In this document: positions 1 through 13,213 of the stretch, one piece after another
Layout: the number at the start of each line of letters is the position of its first letter
Position numbering within the stretch: position 1 is the stretch's first letter
DNA from: Otis tarda
Lineage: Eukaryota > Chordata > Aves > Otidiformes > Otididae
NCBI GenBank assembly: GCA_026413225.1
Contig: CM048553.1
Location: forward strand, 43,440,001 to 43,504,000
Reading direction: 5' to 3'
DNA length: 64,000 nucleotides
Position numbers and translations under genes: made by a program
The notes under the pieces: model-generated
The model's database searches: none
Seen by the model: only the letters and a program-made list of their open reading frames with translations
What the model was told of the DNA's origin: nothing

Positions 1-1700
1 GGGACATTTGACGTGTGTGCCTGTGTGCGGTGAAGTGCCACGGGGGAGGCTGACTTCTCCAGACTTTTGGTTTGGAGCGCGCTGAACTGGCTGCAGTTCT
101 GAAAGGAATATTTCCTTGTTCATGAAACTACTTTCCCGTTAACATTTATAGCCCGACTGCTGCATTATATAAATTTACTAATTGTCAAAACTGCGAATCA
201 GGCTGGTTGGAGTCGTGATGACACCAGAACCACTCAATGTGATTACAGCCTTGTAATTCATGGCAGGGTTACCTCTAGCTTCCTTTGCTCTGCTCTCTTT
301 CACTGTACTGTACAAGGGTTTTTTTTTTTTGTATAAAATTTAGCCTTTTTAATTTTGTATTTTGGAGTGATTTTTATCGGCTTTTTTTTTTTTCCTTCCT
401 TTCAAGGTCGATCCAAATTGCATTTTACCTTTGTGACCATTTAGTGTGTGTGGTTGCTGTTGCAGCAGCAGCCCGTCACTAGCTCGACTGCAATATTGCC
501 TATAGCTTTAACTGTTTGGGGGATTGGGGCACGCAGACTGATGCTATTCCTCAAAACCTGGCAGCCAAGGACATGAAACAATTGATGGTGGTTTTTTGAA
601 AGAACAATAGCCTCAAGTATTGGAGGAGAAATATTGGACATTCCATGCCTTTTACTCACGTAGCTTACATTTTACCAATCTTTTTTTTTTTTCCCTTTTT
701 TGCTTATTTTTTTTTAACTTTGTGAAATAAGCTTTTTGAGGAAATTAACCTTGTATTTGAGCTTAAAATAGTAACAATAGCTTTTCCGTACCGTGGCTTT
801 TTTTAGCCCGATGGTTTAAAAAAGAAATTAAACGCGCTTTTATAGCTGGTATATAAAATTATCAACCCTGTGAAAAGTCATGTGCGTCTGTCTTTGCACA
901 CGTGTGCTTTTACTGTGAGGACAGGTAAAATTTCAAATTGGTGATATGTTTTATATGGCTTTTTTTTTTCTTTTTTTCCTTGCTCCACAGTTAAGTGTAT
1001 ACGCAAAACCTGAATAATAAACACATATGCACACGCATACATATACACACGTGTACAAGTATTTCTCTGCTATAGACCTTAAGAGTTTAGAGCGGTGCAG
1101 ACAGGCAGCATCTGGATTCTGTTACCTTAAAGCTAGCCATCAGCTTCTGGGACATTTTAAAGCAGTTAGATCCATTGTATGTCTAAAGCTAATAGTCGGG
1201 TAATCAAATAACGTTGTGGTGGAGAGCTGTATCTTTTACCATGCCTGTTGGAGCAGCACAGATTAATAAACCCCCGTATGATTCCAGCCGTCCTGTGAAC
1301 TCCAGCTTTTTTATTTTCCAAAAACTGGTCTTTGTACCGAGTATGGTGGGATTCAGCTCTACAGAAAGAATGCGTTTTTATGCTCGTAGTCATGCACGCT
1401 GGGGTGGCGGGGGGTGGCATTCATTTGTAATTAAGAAAGAAATTCTAGGCTTTCTTATGGCATTTGCGTACAGCTTGTGAAACATAGAGCGGCAGCACGT
1501 TCAACGGGTGAAGTTTGGAAATTCGTGTTCCCCAGCGCGATGGGGTGAAGCGCTGCTTTTGCTTCTCTTGTTTGGTGAAGTTGTCTGGATTCCTCTTTGA
1601 GAAGCACCGTGTTCCTGTACATCACGTCCTTCTCGTGGGGGAGCAGGGAGCTGTGCAAGATCTCAGTCTACGCTCCGTGTTTGTGTCTTCTAACATAGCT
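1..1700. other. CpG-enriched non-coding stretch, possible UTR or promoter flank
   Basis: This stretch has roughly forty or more CpG dinucleotides by eye, clearly denser than most of the following 60 kb, although it is not GC-rich overall. It contains many T runs (near 318, 378, 677 and 961), a CAG-type triplet patch near 461-473, a CA/TG-rich patch at 1020-1060, and AATAAA-type hexamers near 1015 and 1264. No long open frame with recognisable protein content is present. Such composition is seen in 3' UTRs and in the first kilobases downstream of a CpG-island promoter. I cannot decide between these or ordinary intron. Confidence 0.3.
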
Positions 1701-4099
1701 AGCGTGTTGTTGTGCAGAAATGGTGTAAATTAATAGCTAAATGGGTAATGGGATTATAAATAGAAAATATGGATTCCATATGTTTGTCAGATTGCTTTAA
1801 GTTTTTAGTATTTCGTGGCCTTTTGTGGAACATGAAGCATGCACTCATTATTCAATTTACTTGTGCTCCGTCATTATCAGATGCCACCACTGAAGCTAAA
1901 ACTTTAATTGCAGGTTTAGACAAACCCGTTGTCATCCAAAAAGGACAAGGAGGGGGTGGGGAGGAAGGTCAGTCTTGAAGAGACAATTGCAAGGAGTTTA
2001 ATATGTCTCTTAAGGACAAGCCCTGAGCTTGGGGAAAGACATAACCTTATTTTTCTTGTTTTGGCATGATGCTGTCTGACAAGTGCAGTTTGAAAGTACA
2101 GTGTTGGAGCTTCTTTAGGCAGATCCTGAGAGCAGAGTCTGGTTGTCCTAGGAGTTTTTTTCAGAACAAACATTTTTGGTTACTGTTGTAAGTGGAGGGT
2201 AATCGTGTGTTTTTGCTGCAAGGAATATTGCACGGAGGTGGTTCAGCTCATGTATATCTGATGAGAATCCATAGTAGTATTTTATTTTATTTTGAGACTT
2301 TAAGTGAATTTCCTTAGTTACATCCTTGCTGGTGGCGTAACTACTCAAACAACTGGTTTACAGGAGCATGTTGTAAATTGTCACATATGAAATGATAATG
2401 ATGCCGAATCTTACATTGTGGTCTGAATTTATTTCTTGAGTTTCTTGCTTGCCAAAGCAAATTCTTTTCCCTTTGCCATTTTGCACAGTGGTAAACAAAA
2501 CTGAGCACCATGAAATATAGTGTAATGATACGAAAAAGGGGGAGAAAAATATGGATTGAACTATTTGAATATGTTTGAAAGAGTCTCTTGAATGTAGTAG
2601 ACACTGTGTTTTATCTTTGTCCTCTGCAGCTTATGATTAGACCTAGCGCTCTCTGCAAACAGGCTACTGAAAAAACCTGAATCACTTGGGTAGAAAGGAG
2701 GAGGTGCCACAGTTACCTGCAGAAAGGAATTATTTGGTTTACGTTCGCTGTACCTGCATTTAGGGTAAAAATATGCCAGTTTAGCAGCTATTTCTGTGCG
2801 GTTTGCTTTCATGCATTCTCTAGATATTTCCTACCTATTAGTCATGGTTTGGGTTTGGTACTTCAACTCTCGTGATGTTGACTCTGCTACCCAGTCGGAA
2901 GGCTGAAATACCCCAAAGGGAGAGGTGACGTTTACTGTACCCACAGTACTTCTTCATCTCTGTATGCCTAATGCACACGTGAACACATGTAAAAGGAAGA
3001 AGTGTGATTTCCCAACACCTACGCAAATAAAATCCTGTCTCTACGGATGTGAAAAGTGTGCAGACTGGCCTGCAGGCAAGAGTGGTTTAACGAGCATGTC
3101 TACGTGCCCCAGCTGAGGGAAAAACAATTGGGAAATTCAACAGGTGTACTCAGAGTTTAAGCTCGATAAAGTCATTTTATGGGTACACATTTGGGTGTGT
3201 GGATGTGTTTTGTCTCCTTTTTGCCATTTTTAGGGCATCCTTTGGCACGAAGGCATTGAGGATCTCTTTCAGTTGTGTGCCAGGAGTATGCCTCACTCCA
3301 GCCTCTTTTAGACAGTGCATTTTTGGAACTGGCGCAAAGCTCTTGCCTCCCTTTGCCTTGTACCTACCAATCGTGTGCTCTCTTGCCACTCACGTTTCTG
3401 TTTAGCGAGTTTACCACATTCCCCACTTTTGGCCATCTGGCCATACAGAAGGCCTTGAGGAAAGCATTCCAGATACGGAGATGCCTGACAGGGCTTCTCT
3501 GGCTGGTAGTGTTCAGATTGTGTTTGGTGCCTGGTGTGAAGCAGGGGTCAGGTGTAAGGAGTAATTCATCAACCACACACTGATTTCAGGCTGCATTTCC
3601 AACCATCTGCAGCTTGGATGGCTGCCAGAGCTCAAAAGTCTAGCTGGAGCCCATGTGATCATGCCAAAGTAAAGGCAAACACTTGCAAATAGAGAAATGC
3701 ATTTCTAGGAATGAAGTTCGTTCACGCTTAGCCCCTCTTTGATTCGCCATGGTGCAGCGTGTTTTAAATGCCTCCAAGAGCTGCCCGAAAGAAATACGAA
3801 TGCGTTTAAATGCCATTTAAAAATGTTTAAGCTTGGTTGTAATTTTGACAGTAATGTTATTATCTAACTCTAGAATTTTGCCAGTTGCTTTAAACAATAA
3901 GGAAGATAAAAGTTATGTTCCTCTGAAAAAATGCAGAAATATATGAACTTGTTTGTTTCTATTTGCCATTTATCCGTATGTGCCTGGATAAAAATACTTT
4001 TACTGCTGTAAGGGACACCATGATAGATATTAAAATAATGTTAAATCTCTTGGTTGATCTTCCTTTTGTGTGTTGTCTCAATGAAAGTCTGTTTAATTT

Positions 4100-4155
4100 A
4101 AAAAAAAACAAAAAAAAACCAAAAAAAAAACCAAAAAAAACCCCCCACCCAAACA
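4100..4155. repeat. A/C-only low-complexity tract
   Basis: Fifty-six consecutive bases consist only of A and C, starting as A runs broken by C pairs and ending in a C-rich segment. Similar A/C-only or, on the other strand, G/T-only tracts recur in the window (for example 11264-11300, 51074-51118 and 55096-55140). Confidence 0.85.
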
Positions 4156-4639
4156 GAAAACCCCAAAAACTGAGGGAAAGAAAAGTTCAAATTTTTACTC
4201 TTTTGAACATCTATGTATCACTATATGCTACAGAGATTTATTTTGCAAGCATGTATTTTACTTCCATAACAAAAGATAGAAGTTAGAATTCTTTGCCAGA
4301 TTAGGCTACATAGATTTTGCTGTGGCAAATGCTGTGTGTTAATGGTGTAATGCAGTTATACAAACTGCACCTTCAAAAGTAAAGTACCATGCTTCAGAAC
4401 TGGACTGGTTTGGTTTTTAGTGCGTGGGGGCCTTTCAAAGTAAGCCTGATGGTATATTCCCACTTTAATTCAAGTAGCTCGGTAAAAATCACCGGACTGT
4501 CAGTTCTTAAATTTCAATGAATTAAAAACCAGGTAAGAAAGAATGTGTTCCAAGTAGGATGCCTGAGTTCATTTTAGGTCTTGCTGTAAGTAGCCCGGAT
4601 AGTGTTCCCTTTGCATATAATTGCAAACAGGGATTTTAA

Positions 4640-4661
4640 TTTTTTTTTTTTTTTTTTTTTT
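4640..4661. repeat. T homopolymer, 22 nt
   Basis: Uninterrupted run of 22 T on the + strand. No retroposed gene body or target-site duplication is visible beside it, so it is best read as a simple repeat. Confidence 0.9.
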
Positions 4662-6719
4662 GTGTGGGAGAAGTGGGTTTGTCACTATCTATACTCCAGG
4701 CAGGGACTTCGAGTTCACTTGCAAACAAGCCCATTCCAGAGTGTCCAGGAAGAGAAGCAGATTTTTATTTTTTATTTTTTTAAAAAGAGTGGTCTGGTTT
4801 TATTATTATTATTTTGTGTTTTGTTTTTCTTGAAGAAAAGTCTTTTAATGTTAGAAATTTTATGTAGAGGAAAATGGTTGATGTGTCTCCAGAACTTGCT
4901 TCCAGTGCTGCATTAAAATTGTGTTTTGTAACAGTCTCATCAGCTACAGCTGTATGTGATTAAATAGTGTAATATCAAAAGCATGTGTGAATAAGAGCTT
5001 TTATGATATAGTTGTTCCATACCAAAGAGCGCAGATGGGCAGAGGAGGGAGGCGGAGAACAGTGATTTACTCAGATATCGTCACAGCCTGTATTGTGAGT
5101 GTTTGCGTAGCGGTGTTTCGCAATTGCTGTCCCACTCCTTTGGGCAAGATTGAGTGATGGAGGGAAGCTGAGAAATAAACACTTTTACACAGAGAGATCT
5201 ACCCTAAATGTGGAGGGTATTAGCCTGAGAACAGCGTCTACTGATGCAGAGTGACATAGCGATATTTTAAGTAGCCGATTAACAATAATGTTATTGAATA
5301 GAAGTTATAGCGAGAGGGATCTGTTCTGCTTCCCTCAAAGAAATCAGTGAGTGAGCTTCAGTTGTCTTCAGTAAGGCAGAATCAGGCCCAGAAAGCACGT
5401 ACTGTTCTCCATGGTAAAATCAGGACAGCTGAACAATATGCAGGTTTAAAAAAAATTAAAAAAATAAATGCAGGTTACAAAAGAAATAAGAACTGCCTAT
5501 CAACGTGATTCTATGTCGTACAAGTGGATAAGGACATACTTCATGTGATATTTACCAGCGTTTTGGGTTTTCTGTGGCTATAATTTCTATTTAACATTAC
5601 TTATTCTGATTTATAATTTTGGAGAATGAGCAGCAAAAACCAGATGCTCTGTCTTTCTGTCTGTCTCTTTCTCTGCCACAGTTGAGATGTGATTTAGATG
5701 TAGCAGAAGCCTAATTGCCATAGGAGATGTCTTGCAGGCAGCCCGGTGCCTATAGTGAAGATTAGCAATTTCTGTGAGAGAGTGAGCCTGGTTAATCCGC
5801 AAAACCTAAAGGATAGAGCCGAGAGCTGGTTTTGCTTTTATTTGTATAATTCTTGAGATAAAAATACTGTGTAGCCTCTCTGTAATTTGAAACAAGTCAG
5901 TTTTCTGTGTGGGTCTTCTCTGAGGATACAGTGTTTCTAGGTGGAGAAGTGCAGCAGAGGACGCTTGTTCCATCTGTAGTTGCAGGCTGGAGGCTCCTGT
6001 TGAATTCCCCAGCCATACTGTCTTCTTGATTTGTGTTAGTTTAGAGCAAAGTCTAATCTCTTCTATAAGTTTTTATTAGCTGAAAGACTTTTCAGACCTG
6101 ACACTGTCAAATAAGAGAAAAAGATTAATTTTCCTATTTTTGCATGCAAAGATTTTGTTTTTTTTTGTTTTTCTTCTTGTCTTCCTTGTTTGTTTCTGTG
6201 CTTGCTTGCTTGCAACCATAGTGGGATTTTGTTGTAAAGTCTACTTCAGTATCAAGCGTGGTCATATATTAAAAATTAAACACGTTTTAAAATGTTTTGT
6301 TTGTGGTAAGTTTATGTGGATGAAATTGTTTGGACAGATTTTCTATAAGCGTTCCTCTGTTAATTGTACTGACTTCATTCAGATGCAAATGAATGGAATA
6401 AACCAGTTGACTTACACAGATCATCGTAGAAGCCTAAATACGCTTAAGAGTGCGTGTTTATGATGTAAAGCTCTCTGATACTTTGTTCCTCGTTGGTGTC
6501 TCCGTGACACATGTTTTTTGGGTGGTACCATGTGGCTGATGATGATTTATGGGCTGTCATGTACTGGATCCTGTGTGATTCAGATTTATTCAAGAAGAAA
6601 AGTTGTCGAACAGATTTGTACCCCCCCCCCAAGTATAAATCAAGCAGCAATTTGTTCTTATTCTGTGAGTTTGCATTAATAGACGAAATGCTGAAGCTGC
6701 ACTTAATACTCCGCTCACT

Positions 6720-6960
6720 CTGCTGCAGAGCGTGGCAGAGAAGAGCGGGAGAATCTTATGGGTGGACCGACATGGCGGTGTTCTGTTTAACTGATTGCTC
6801 ATTTGGCTTCTGTCCCGCTCCCTTCCCTATCCCCTTTCGCAGCCCTTTCTCTGCCCGGCTATATTTAGAGACCAGCCAGGCTGAGCCACTCAAAGTTCAG
6901 TATCGACGCTGCGCGGGAGCCTGACCTTTCTGCGTGCGGCGTTGTGCCGACGGGAGGCAG
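6720..6960 (+). promoter_or_regulatory. CpG cluster with MEF2/TATA-like box, candidate enhancer or alternative promoter
   Basis: About sixteen CpG dinucleotides fall in 240 bases within otherwise CpG-poor DNA. At 6859-6868 the sequence CTATATTTAG fits the MEF2 consensus YTA(W)4TAR exactly and could also act as a TATA-like element. It follows a C/T-rich run (about 6815-6858) and is followed about 40 bases later by a GC-rich segment (about 6903-6955). This layout resembles a small tissue-specific promoter or enhancer. I see no convincing first exon with a strong splice donor downstream, so transcription start is not shown. The strand is assumed from the TATA-like orientation. Confidence 0.3.
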
Positions 6961-9900
6961 CAGGGCTGGATCAACCCTCCAGTCCAGTTTGACTTCACTT
7001 GCAAGAAACCCTCTGGTTGTTTGAAGCACTGTGTGATGCAATCTAGTTGCCTTCTGGAGTGAGAAGCTGGCAACGTTCACCCCAGGGCTAGCGGAGGCTG
7101 AGAGGCAGGTTGAAGATGCAATAGATGGGGCAGAGGGCTGTTTTGGACGTGCGATGCCTAAGCTGGCAAAACCTTGAGGTGATGCATCGGTGACCTGTGA
7201 GATAAAGGGAGATTAGGGGACTTCAGATGGAGGTGTTTTACCAAAGGAGGAGATAAGGGAGCCTGGTGTACCACTACATCACAAAAGGTTTTTAAAGCTA
7301 GGTATCCATAGTTACAGCAGGAGAGTTAAAATCTAGATTTCAGGGACTCACCTGGTGTAATGTCCTCCTTCCCTTTAAAGAAGAAAGTATCTGGCAGTTC
7401 TTAAAGCTAGAATGATGCGCCTGTGTGAATTCCCTGGTGCTCGGAGAACTGCCTGTTTAAAGTTTGCTCTATTTTTCCCTCTTGTTCTAATTTTTCCAGC
7501 TGTGGAAAAAAAAAAAGGCATTGCAATTCTTAGCCATATAAGGGACTTGTTAGTTTCTTTATGTGGTTGGGAATTGTTTCTCCTTTTGGTCTTCAAAGGC
7601 TGTTGCTGCTGAGTTTGCTTTAAAGGGAAGGAGCTACTCTTTGCTTAGACAAAGGCTGCAATTCTTATTTCTTCTCTTTCTCACATCTCTCTGACCTTTT
7701 ATTGGGAGACATGCATATAAATAAATTCTGCTTGTTGGTATCGTGCAAGTTGATGGATGCTCTTACAAAGAGAGTAGCATAATGGGAAATGCAGTCTTCA
7801 TTTCTGTTCTCTCATTTTATAGTGATGAATTTGGTTTCGTACCAGTTAGTAAGTACATGACCTTTTCCCTACATCTTTTGATTCGTGACAGGGGGTGTCA
7901 GAGTGGTGTTAGTGATCTCTCGTTTCAGCTTTTAACAAACTATGAAATATTAAAAATGAATTAGGTCACTTCGAGCTTGGCTAATATGTCTGTGATGCAG
8001 GATGGTGATTTCATATTAATGAAGCATAGCACATGGCTTAAAATACAAAATTCAGATTTTTGTGAACACACAGACAGCAGGGACGTATCACTTTTAAGAC
8101 AGAACACTTTATCTTGAAAATGTCTTTTTAAGGCAAACCAACCAAGATATTTTGTGGAGATGGTGTTATTGGTGGCAATCATTTAGTATTCATTCCAGAA
8201 AATTGTATCTGCCTCTCAGCCTAATTGGAGCTAAGTTTTTCAGTGTATTTACTTTAAGACCAAAACTGCCAACAAGACTTCTTTTAGTATCAGCTGAGAT
8301 GTGTCTGCACAGCTGTCGATGTTCTGCTTAGCTGATACACACAAACTGATAATCTGCCCTGTGTAACTGAACAGTATAATACGTACTCATTTAGTGAGCA
8401 AATGACACTTCTGAAATTGTTTAGTGGAAGGGAGACCGGTGATGAAAAGAGCTGCGAAAGGTACAATGAATAAGGTAAAGAATAGGACCGATAGCTCCTA
8501 TACAAGAGCTATATATGTACGAGTCCCTGCCTGGTTTTGCATTCACAAAAACTACCTTTAATACCTCTTTATATACCTGAAAGACATCAGAAAAAAGTCA
8601 GAGGCACTGCAGTCCTTCAGATGTTTGACAAAGCGTGCGGTAGGACTTGGTAAGCTGAATGCTTTACCTGGGCTGCATTAAGACGATGTTTACTGTGTCA
8701 AGGTAGAGCTGCACTAAGTGCTGTTAAACAATCCTTCATGAAAACAGGCATAAAGCAGATGTATCGCTGTGGCCTTTAGCAAAGCAGCTGGGAGCTTTCT
8801 GCCTGGGAGAGCATCACACTCACTGGATTTCATGTTTGTGCTCTTCGTATCTCTTCAGAGCTTTCGCATCCTAAGGAAAAACAAAGGTTGATCCAAATAT
8901 TTCCAGTAAAAGTGTCTTTTTGGTGTCACTTTTACTATGGGTGCCATGTGGTGGTGCAAGATGGGATAATAATATGTCTGGCTGACGTATGGTGACTCCA
9001 GGATGGCAGTAGTGGTACACGCTGCTCACACTTACCTGTTGTTGCCTCGCAGATAGGGGTGTGCAATGCACAAAGTCATCTTGAATTTTGACATTATGGC
9101 TATAATTCCCATGTCTAGGAACAGCTGTGCGAATGCTGTAGAGTACTGGTCCGCCAGGATGTACTTGTTATCTGTGTGATTTAGAAGCTTTGCTGGCCAC
9201 TGCTTTATATCTCTGCCATGTTACAAAATCACTGTAATTGCATACAGTTGTCCCTGCGCAACGTGCTATTTCCTGTAGTTTGAAAAGCTTTCAGCATAAG
9301 ATTGTCTAAACTTAAGAACATAAACATTAATTTATTGTGTTAGATGGCTTATTGGGTGTTTTTAGCATGCATAAGTCTGGCAATAATTGTGCTGGACGGA
9401 AGAAATAAGTTTTGTTTCCTTCACTTTCTGCCCTGCATTTACTTAAATGGATCCCTGGTGATGGTAATACTTAGCATGTAGCAGTCATTTCAATTTTCAG
9501 TGGGCTGTATAAACATTAACTAATCTTCAGAGCCCATTCTGAGAGGTGCTTTAAACACCTTATTTGCTCATGTAATGGCTGCACGCAAATAATGGTCTCG
9601 GCCTCCAGAAGCCTGTACCGGATTACGGAGAGTTTGGGGATCGACTTGTGTAGCATCTACACCTTCTCTTTTCGGACAGAACGTGGAGGTGGGGAATGTT
9701 GTTGCTGCTTTATGAGCAAATGCAGTCTGTGAGTGGTAAAAGAGTGGAGGCAAAGCTGGGAAAATAAAGGGAAAACATTTGCAGAAAGTGGCATGTTAAT
9801 CTCTGTTATCCAGAAGTGCTGAGTGCCCACAATTCCAACAGATGGAGGTCTCAAAAACATTTGAAGCCAGACCCAATACGACTCCCAGATGGGGCATCCA

Positions 9901-10039
9901 GAATTACAGAGCACTTCGAAAAATCACTTACATGAAGTGAGTGCTGGAACCAGCCTAGCTGGTTCAACGTTACACCTTCCAGCCCTTGGGCCTTTCTGCT
10001 GGGGAAGAGCAGAAATGAAGCAGAGTAAAAGGACAGAGT
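6961..10039. other. Spacer, no gene seen
   Basis: AT-rich sequence with short chance open frames and short A/T runs. A small perfect inverted repeat (8-bp arms, 3-base loop) lies at 9947-9965. No recognisable repeat family or exon signature was found. Confidence 0.45.
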
Positions 10040-10484
10040 AGGGCCCCAAAGATGATCAGAGGGCTGGAGCACCTTTCCTATGAGGACAGGCTGAGAGAGT
10101 TGGAGCTGTTCAGCCTGGAGAAGAGAAGGCTCCAGGGAGACCTTGTAGTGGCCTTTCAGTACCTCAAGGGGGCCTACAGGAAAGATGGAGAGAAACTCTT
10201 CAGCAGGGCTTGTTATGACATGACAAGGGGTAATGGTTTTAAAATAGAAGGAAGCAGATTCAGACTGGACATAAGGAAAAAATTTTTTACAATGAGGGTG
10301 GTGGAACACAAGAACAGGTTGCCCAGAGAGGTGGTGGATGCCCCATCCCTGGAAACATTCAGGGCCAGGTTGGATGAGGCTCTGAGCAACCTGGTCTGGT
10401 TGGAGATGTCCCTGCTCTTTGCAGGGGGGTTGGGCTAGATGACCTTTGAAGGTCTCTTCCAACCCTAACTATTCTATGATTCTG
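10040..10484 (+). mobile_element. CR1 non-LTR retrotransposon, 5'-truncated copy
   Basis: The sequence matches the avian CR1 3' region. It begins inside the last part of ORF2 (the GLEHLSYEDRLREL segment), continues through the ORF2 C-terminus and a short 3' UTR, and ends in ATTCTATGATTCTG, the octamer-type terminus of CR1. Only about 445 of the several kilobases of a full element are present, which is the usual 5' truncation of LINE insertion. The reading frame is still open, suggesting a fairly young copy. It closely resembles the inverted copy at 46441-46900 and differs more from the one at 59282-59716, so those first two are likely the same subfamily. No clear target-site duplication was found. 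Confidence 0.93.
10052..10438 (+). pseudogene. CR1 ORF2 C-terminal fragment, frame open
   Basis: A 128-codon open frame lies inside the CR1 copy. It corresponds to the region after the reverse transcriptase core of CR1 ORF2, with the family's conserved segments: LSYEDRLREL near residues 7-16, FSLEKRRL near 20-27, RFRLDIRKKFF near 74-84 and LPREVVDAPSLETF near 95-108. The endonuclease and catalytic reverse-transcriptase motifs are absent, so it cannot support transposition by itself. The methionine start is internal to the family protein and is not a real initiation site. The strong match and the intact frame make the assignment secure. Host function is not implied. Confidence 0.85.
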
Positions 10485-11263
10485 CAACATACTTTTCTGG
10501 AGGAGAGGAATTCCCTGTTGCTTCAGTGTTTCGGTGTTGGGGAAGGTGATTGCTTGCCGTCCTGCTAAGGTGCCCAGGACATTCATGGTGTATGACCAGT
10601 GATATGAGGGACAGATCAGGGCCCAGCTTGCACTGCTGTAGAGATTCAAACAGCGCTTGGCCCAAATTTTTCCAGAAGACATTAAAAACTTAGTGGATGC
10701 CTGGATAAGGGTGCAAAGGACTACTTCATCCTTCCAGGTAAAAGAGAGGCACACTCTTTCAAACACAGTGCCTGCCCACAGCCTCCAGCCTCGCTGGCCC
10801 TTGCGGAGCCTCCTGTCAGGCACTGATGGGAAGGATATTCAAAACAATTGTCACGATTTGATCAATGTCATGTAGGGACTGCTCTGTGTTTGACTCCTTC
10901 AGGATAATTGTTCCAAGCTACAGCACCCTGTTAATCAGCAAGGGAGTAGCAAATGAGTTATTTATGGGTAGGTGTTAGCTGAACAGTAGTTGATGGACAC
11001 AGATTCATCAGAGCCAACTGGCTTTGCTTTTCTTATGCCCAACGTTGTGTGTCTTGCCAGGACTTGTTTTAGATTTTTTTTGTTGTCATTACTTTTTTTA
11101 TTCCTCTCATCTTAGCTTGTAACATTATCATATGTGCTTCCCTTACTGTTGTGTGGGAAGTAGTTGCATTTTAAAAAATTACGGCGTGTTTGACTCAAAG
11201 GTACGTTGTGGATGGGAGAGAAATGGATGATATTCCTGATGCTGATAACTTCTTGTGTCCCTA

Positions 11264-11300
11264 GGGTTGGTTTTTTTTTTGGTGGGTTTTTTTTTTTTTT
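11264..11300. repeat. G/T-only tract
   Basis: Thirty-seven bases of G and T only, ending in a T14 run. It is the opposite-strand equivalent of the A/C-only tracts elsewhere in the window. Confidence 0.85.
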
Positions 11301-12046
11301 AAGTATATGAAAGCACTATAAACCATGGTGGATTATTGGTATTTTCAAAGCAGAACAAGGAACTGTGCCAATGGCCAGAAAGATGTAGGTTGTGATTTTA
11401 CAATGTGTGTTGAGGAATGAAGTATGACTGCCATGCTCCAACAGCAGCCAGTGAAGTAGACTGCATTTATGCTTCATCTCTCCTGGTCTTTTAGCAAGGG
11501 AGTAAGTTATTAGTTGTTTATTATTTCTTAACCTTCAATGGGTGACTTCCTTTCTGTGCTAGTCAGCTATTCTCGGGTTGGGATATGTGAATTTTATTTC
11601 CTTCCTCCTCTTTCCCTCATTCTCATTGGCTCTCAGGAGAGATTGTCAGGTAGGTTCTTGCCTTCTTTTTAACCAGCCCGAGTGGCAAAGAGGCATTCTG
11701 ATGCTTAGGTAACAAGGACAGACCTTGAGAAGGCTGAGGCACGAGGTGTGGGCACCATTAGCAGGAAAAGAATGGAAGGAAAGCCAGAAGTTTTATTTTT
11801 ATTCTATTTGTCCATCTTTTGTGGTTTAGCAAACCTACCTCTTTACCATTTTCTCTGTTTTGGATTTTTTTCCCCTTGTTTTGTTTTTTTTTTCTCATCC
11901 TTTTAAGAGCTTTTCTGGTTCTCATTTTTCTTTCACCTAATACTTGTGGTTACGTCATGGTGCTTGTTCTACCATTTGACCATCACAACTTTTTTTTTTT
12001 TTATTAATAGAGATACTGCAATTGTATTTCGTAAGCCAGTCATACT

Positions 12047-12089
12047 CTTTCCTTTTTTTTTCTTTTTCTTTTTCTTTTTTTTTTTTTTT
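12047..12089. repeat. (TTTTTC)-type pyrimidine tract
   Basis: T-rich pyrimidine tract with regularly spaced C, ending in T15 at 12075-12089. Confidence 0.85.
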
Positions 12090-13181
12090 ATGATGTTTTA
12101 CTGTTTGCAGGCTGCATCTGAGCGTGCAGTTTTGTTGTGCTGAGCTGCATACAAAACCAGGGTAAAAGACAGTCCCTGCCTGCCAGAGTTTATGAGCAAT
12201 GTGCCTGGTGGGAGGTCACATTGCAAAGCAGTGCCAGGACCTGGATGGTAGGTGGTAACTAGTGTCTAGTGTTTACCCATGTACTGTGGGCTACTCCATC
12301 ACCTTAGGAATGAGTCAGTCTGTCTTCCCAGTAGCATTGCTTTTTTCTTTTTTTAATTTTCTTTCTTAATATTTAGGGTTGCAGTTGCACGCATTCAGTT
12401 CACAACTACCTTTATGCTTTCCTGGGCTTTGTCTGGGCTTTGATTTCTTCACCTCTGCTGTTTGGTGGCCGTCGTCCCATGCGTTGCTGTCTGGTGGATT
12501 TTGGGTATTAGCAGCAAAGCGAAGGAAGCTATGGAGCTCCTGTTCTCTGGAGGTGCCTGTGGCGGGTATGCTGGCACTTCAAAAATAAAGTCTTAGCTGA
12601 TGTTTCTGGCTGGCTTCATGGGAGGCGAAATGGAACTGGACAAAAGAGCAAAGCAGGCGAGGTCAGTGTGAGACAGTAAGTCTATTCCCAGCAGGTGAGA
12701 GCTCTAGAAATATAATGGTGTGCAATGGCTGGGGGCTCGTGCTCAAAGAGGATTAGAGTTGGTATTTTTTTTCTTGCTTGCTTCCCATTTCGGTAGGTCT
12801 GTAACGTTGTGGGAAAGCCGTGTTTCCCACAACTGTTCACTGCTTTAAAAAAAGTAAATACTGTGGGGGAAAGGGATGCATATGTCTTGCACTTCAGCAA
12901 GTTGGCTGCTGGTAAATGTTAGGCTGAAATTTCAAAGGGATACTGCTTTGTACAGTAGCTTGGGGCCTCAGAGTCAGAAGTGCTGGTCACCTGCAGCTCC
13001 TATCAACTTCAACTAGAACCGTATGTACTTTGCACTTTTGAAGACCAGGAGCTCCTTGGGGCTTAAATGTTACTTTTTTTTTTTTTTAATAGCAGTTACA
13101 AGCTGACAGGGAAATCTTCTCTCACTTCTGCCGTGTTTTTCTTAGAGGAAAAAAGGGAGGTTGGGAGACCAAGAGAAGAAC

Positions 13182-13213
13182 TTTTTATTTTATTTTATTT
13201 TATTTTTTATTTT
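13182..13213. repeat. (TTTTA)n microsatellite
   Basis: Pentanucleotide-type repeat of four T and one A, with one longer T unit near the end. Confidence 0.85.

Larger units (their letters stand above)
1701..6700. other. AT-rich spacer, no gene seen
   Basis: The sequence is AT-rich and CpG-poor with short chance open frames only. It contains simple tracts annotated separately (A/C-only tract at 4100-4155, T22 at 4640-4661) and a C10 run at 6621-6630. I recognise no transposon, RNA gene or exon here. Confidence 0.5.

Noticed and set aside
6511-6924. 137-codon + strand open frame running into the CpG cluster
   Set aside because: Sequence looks random and no conserved motif is seen. The CpG cluster is better explained as possible regulatory DNA.
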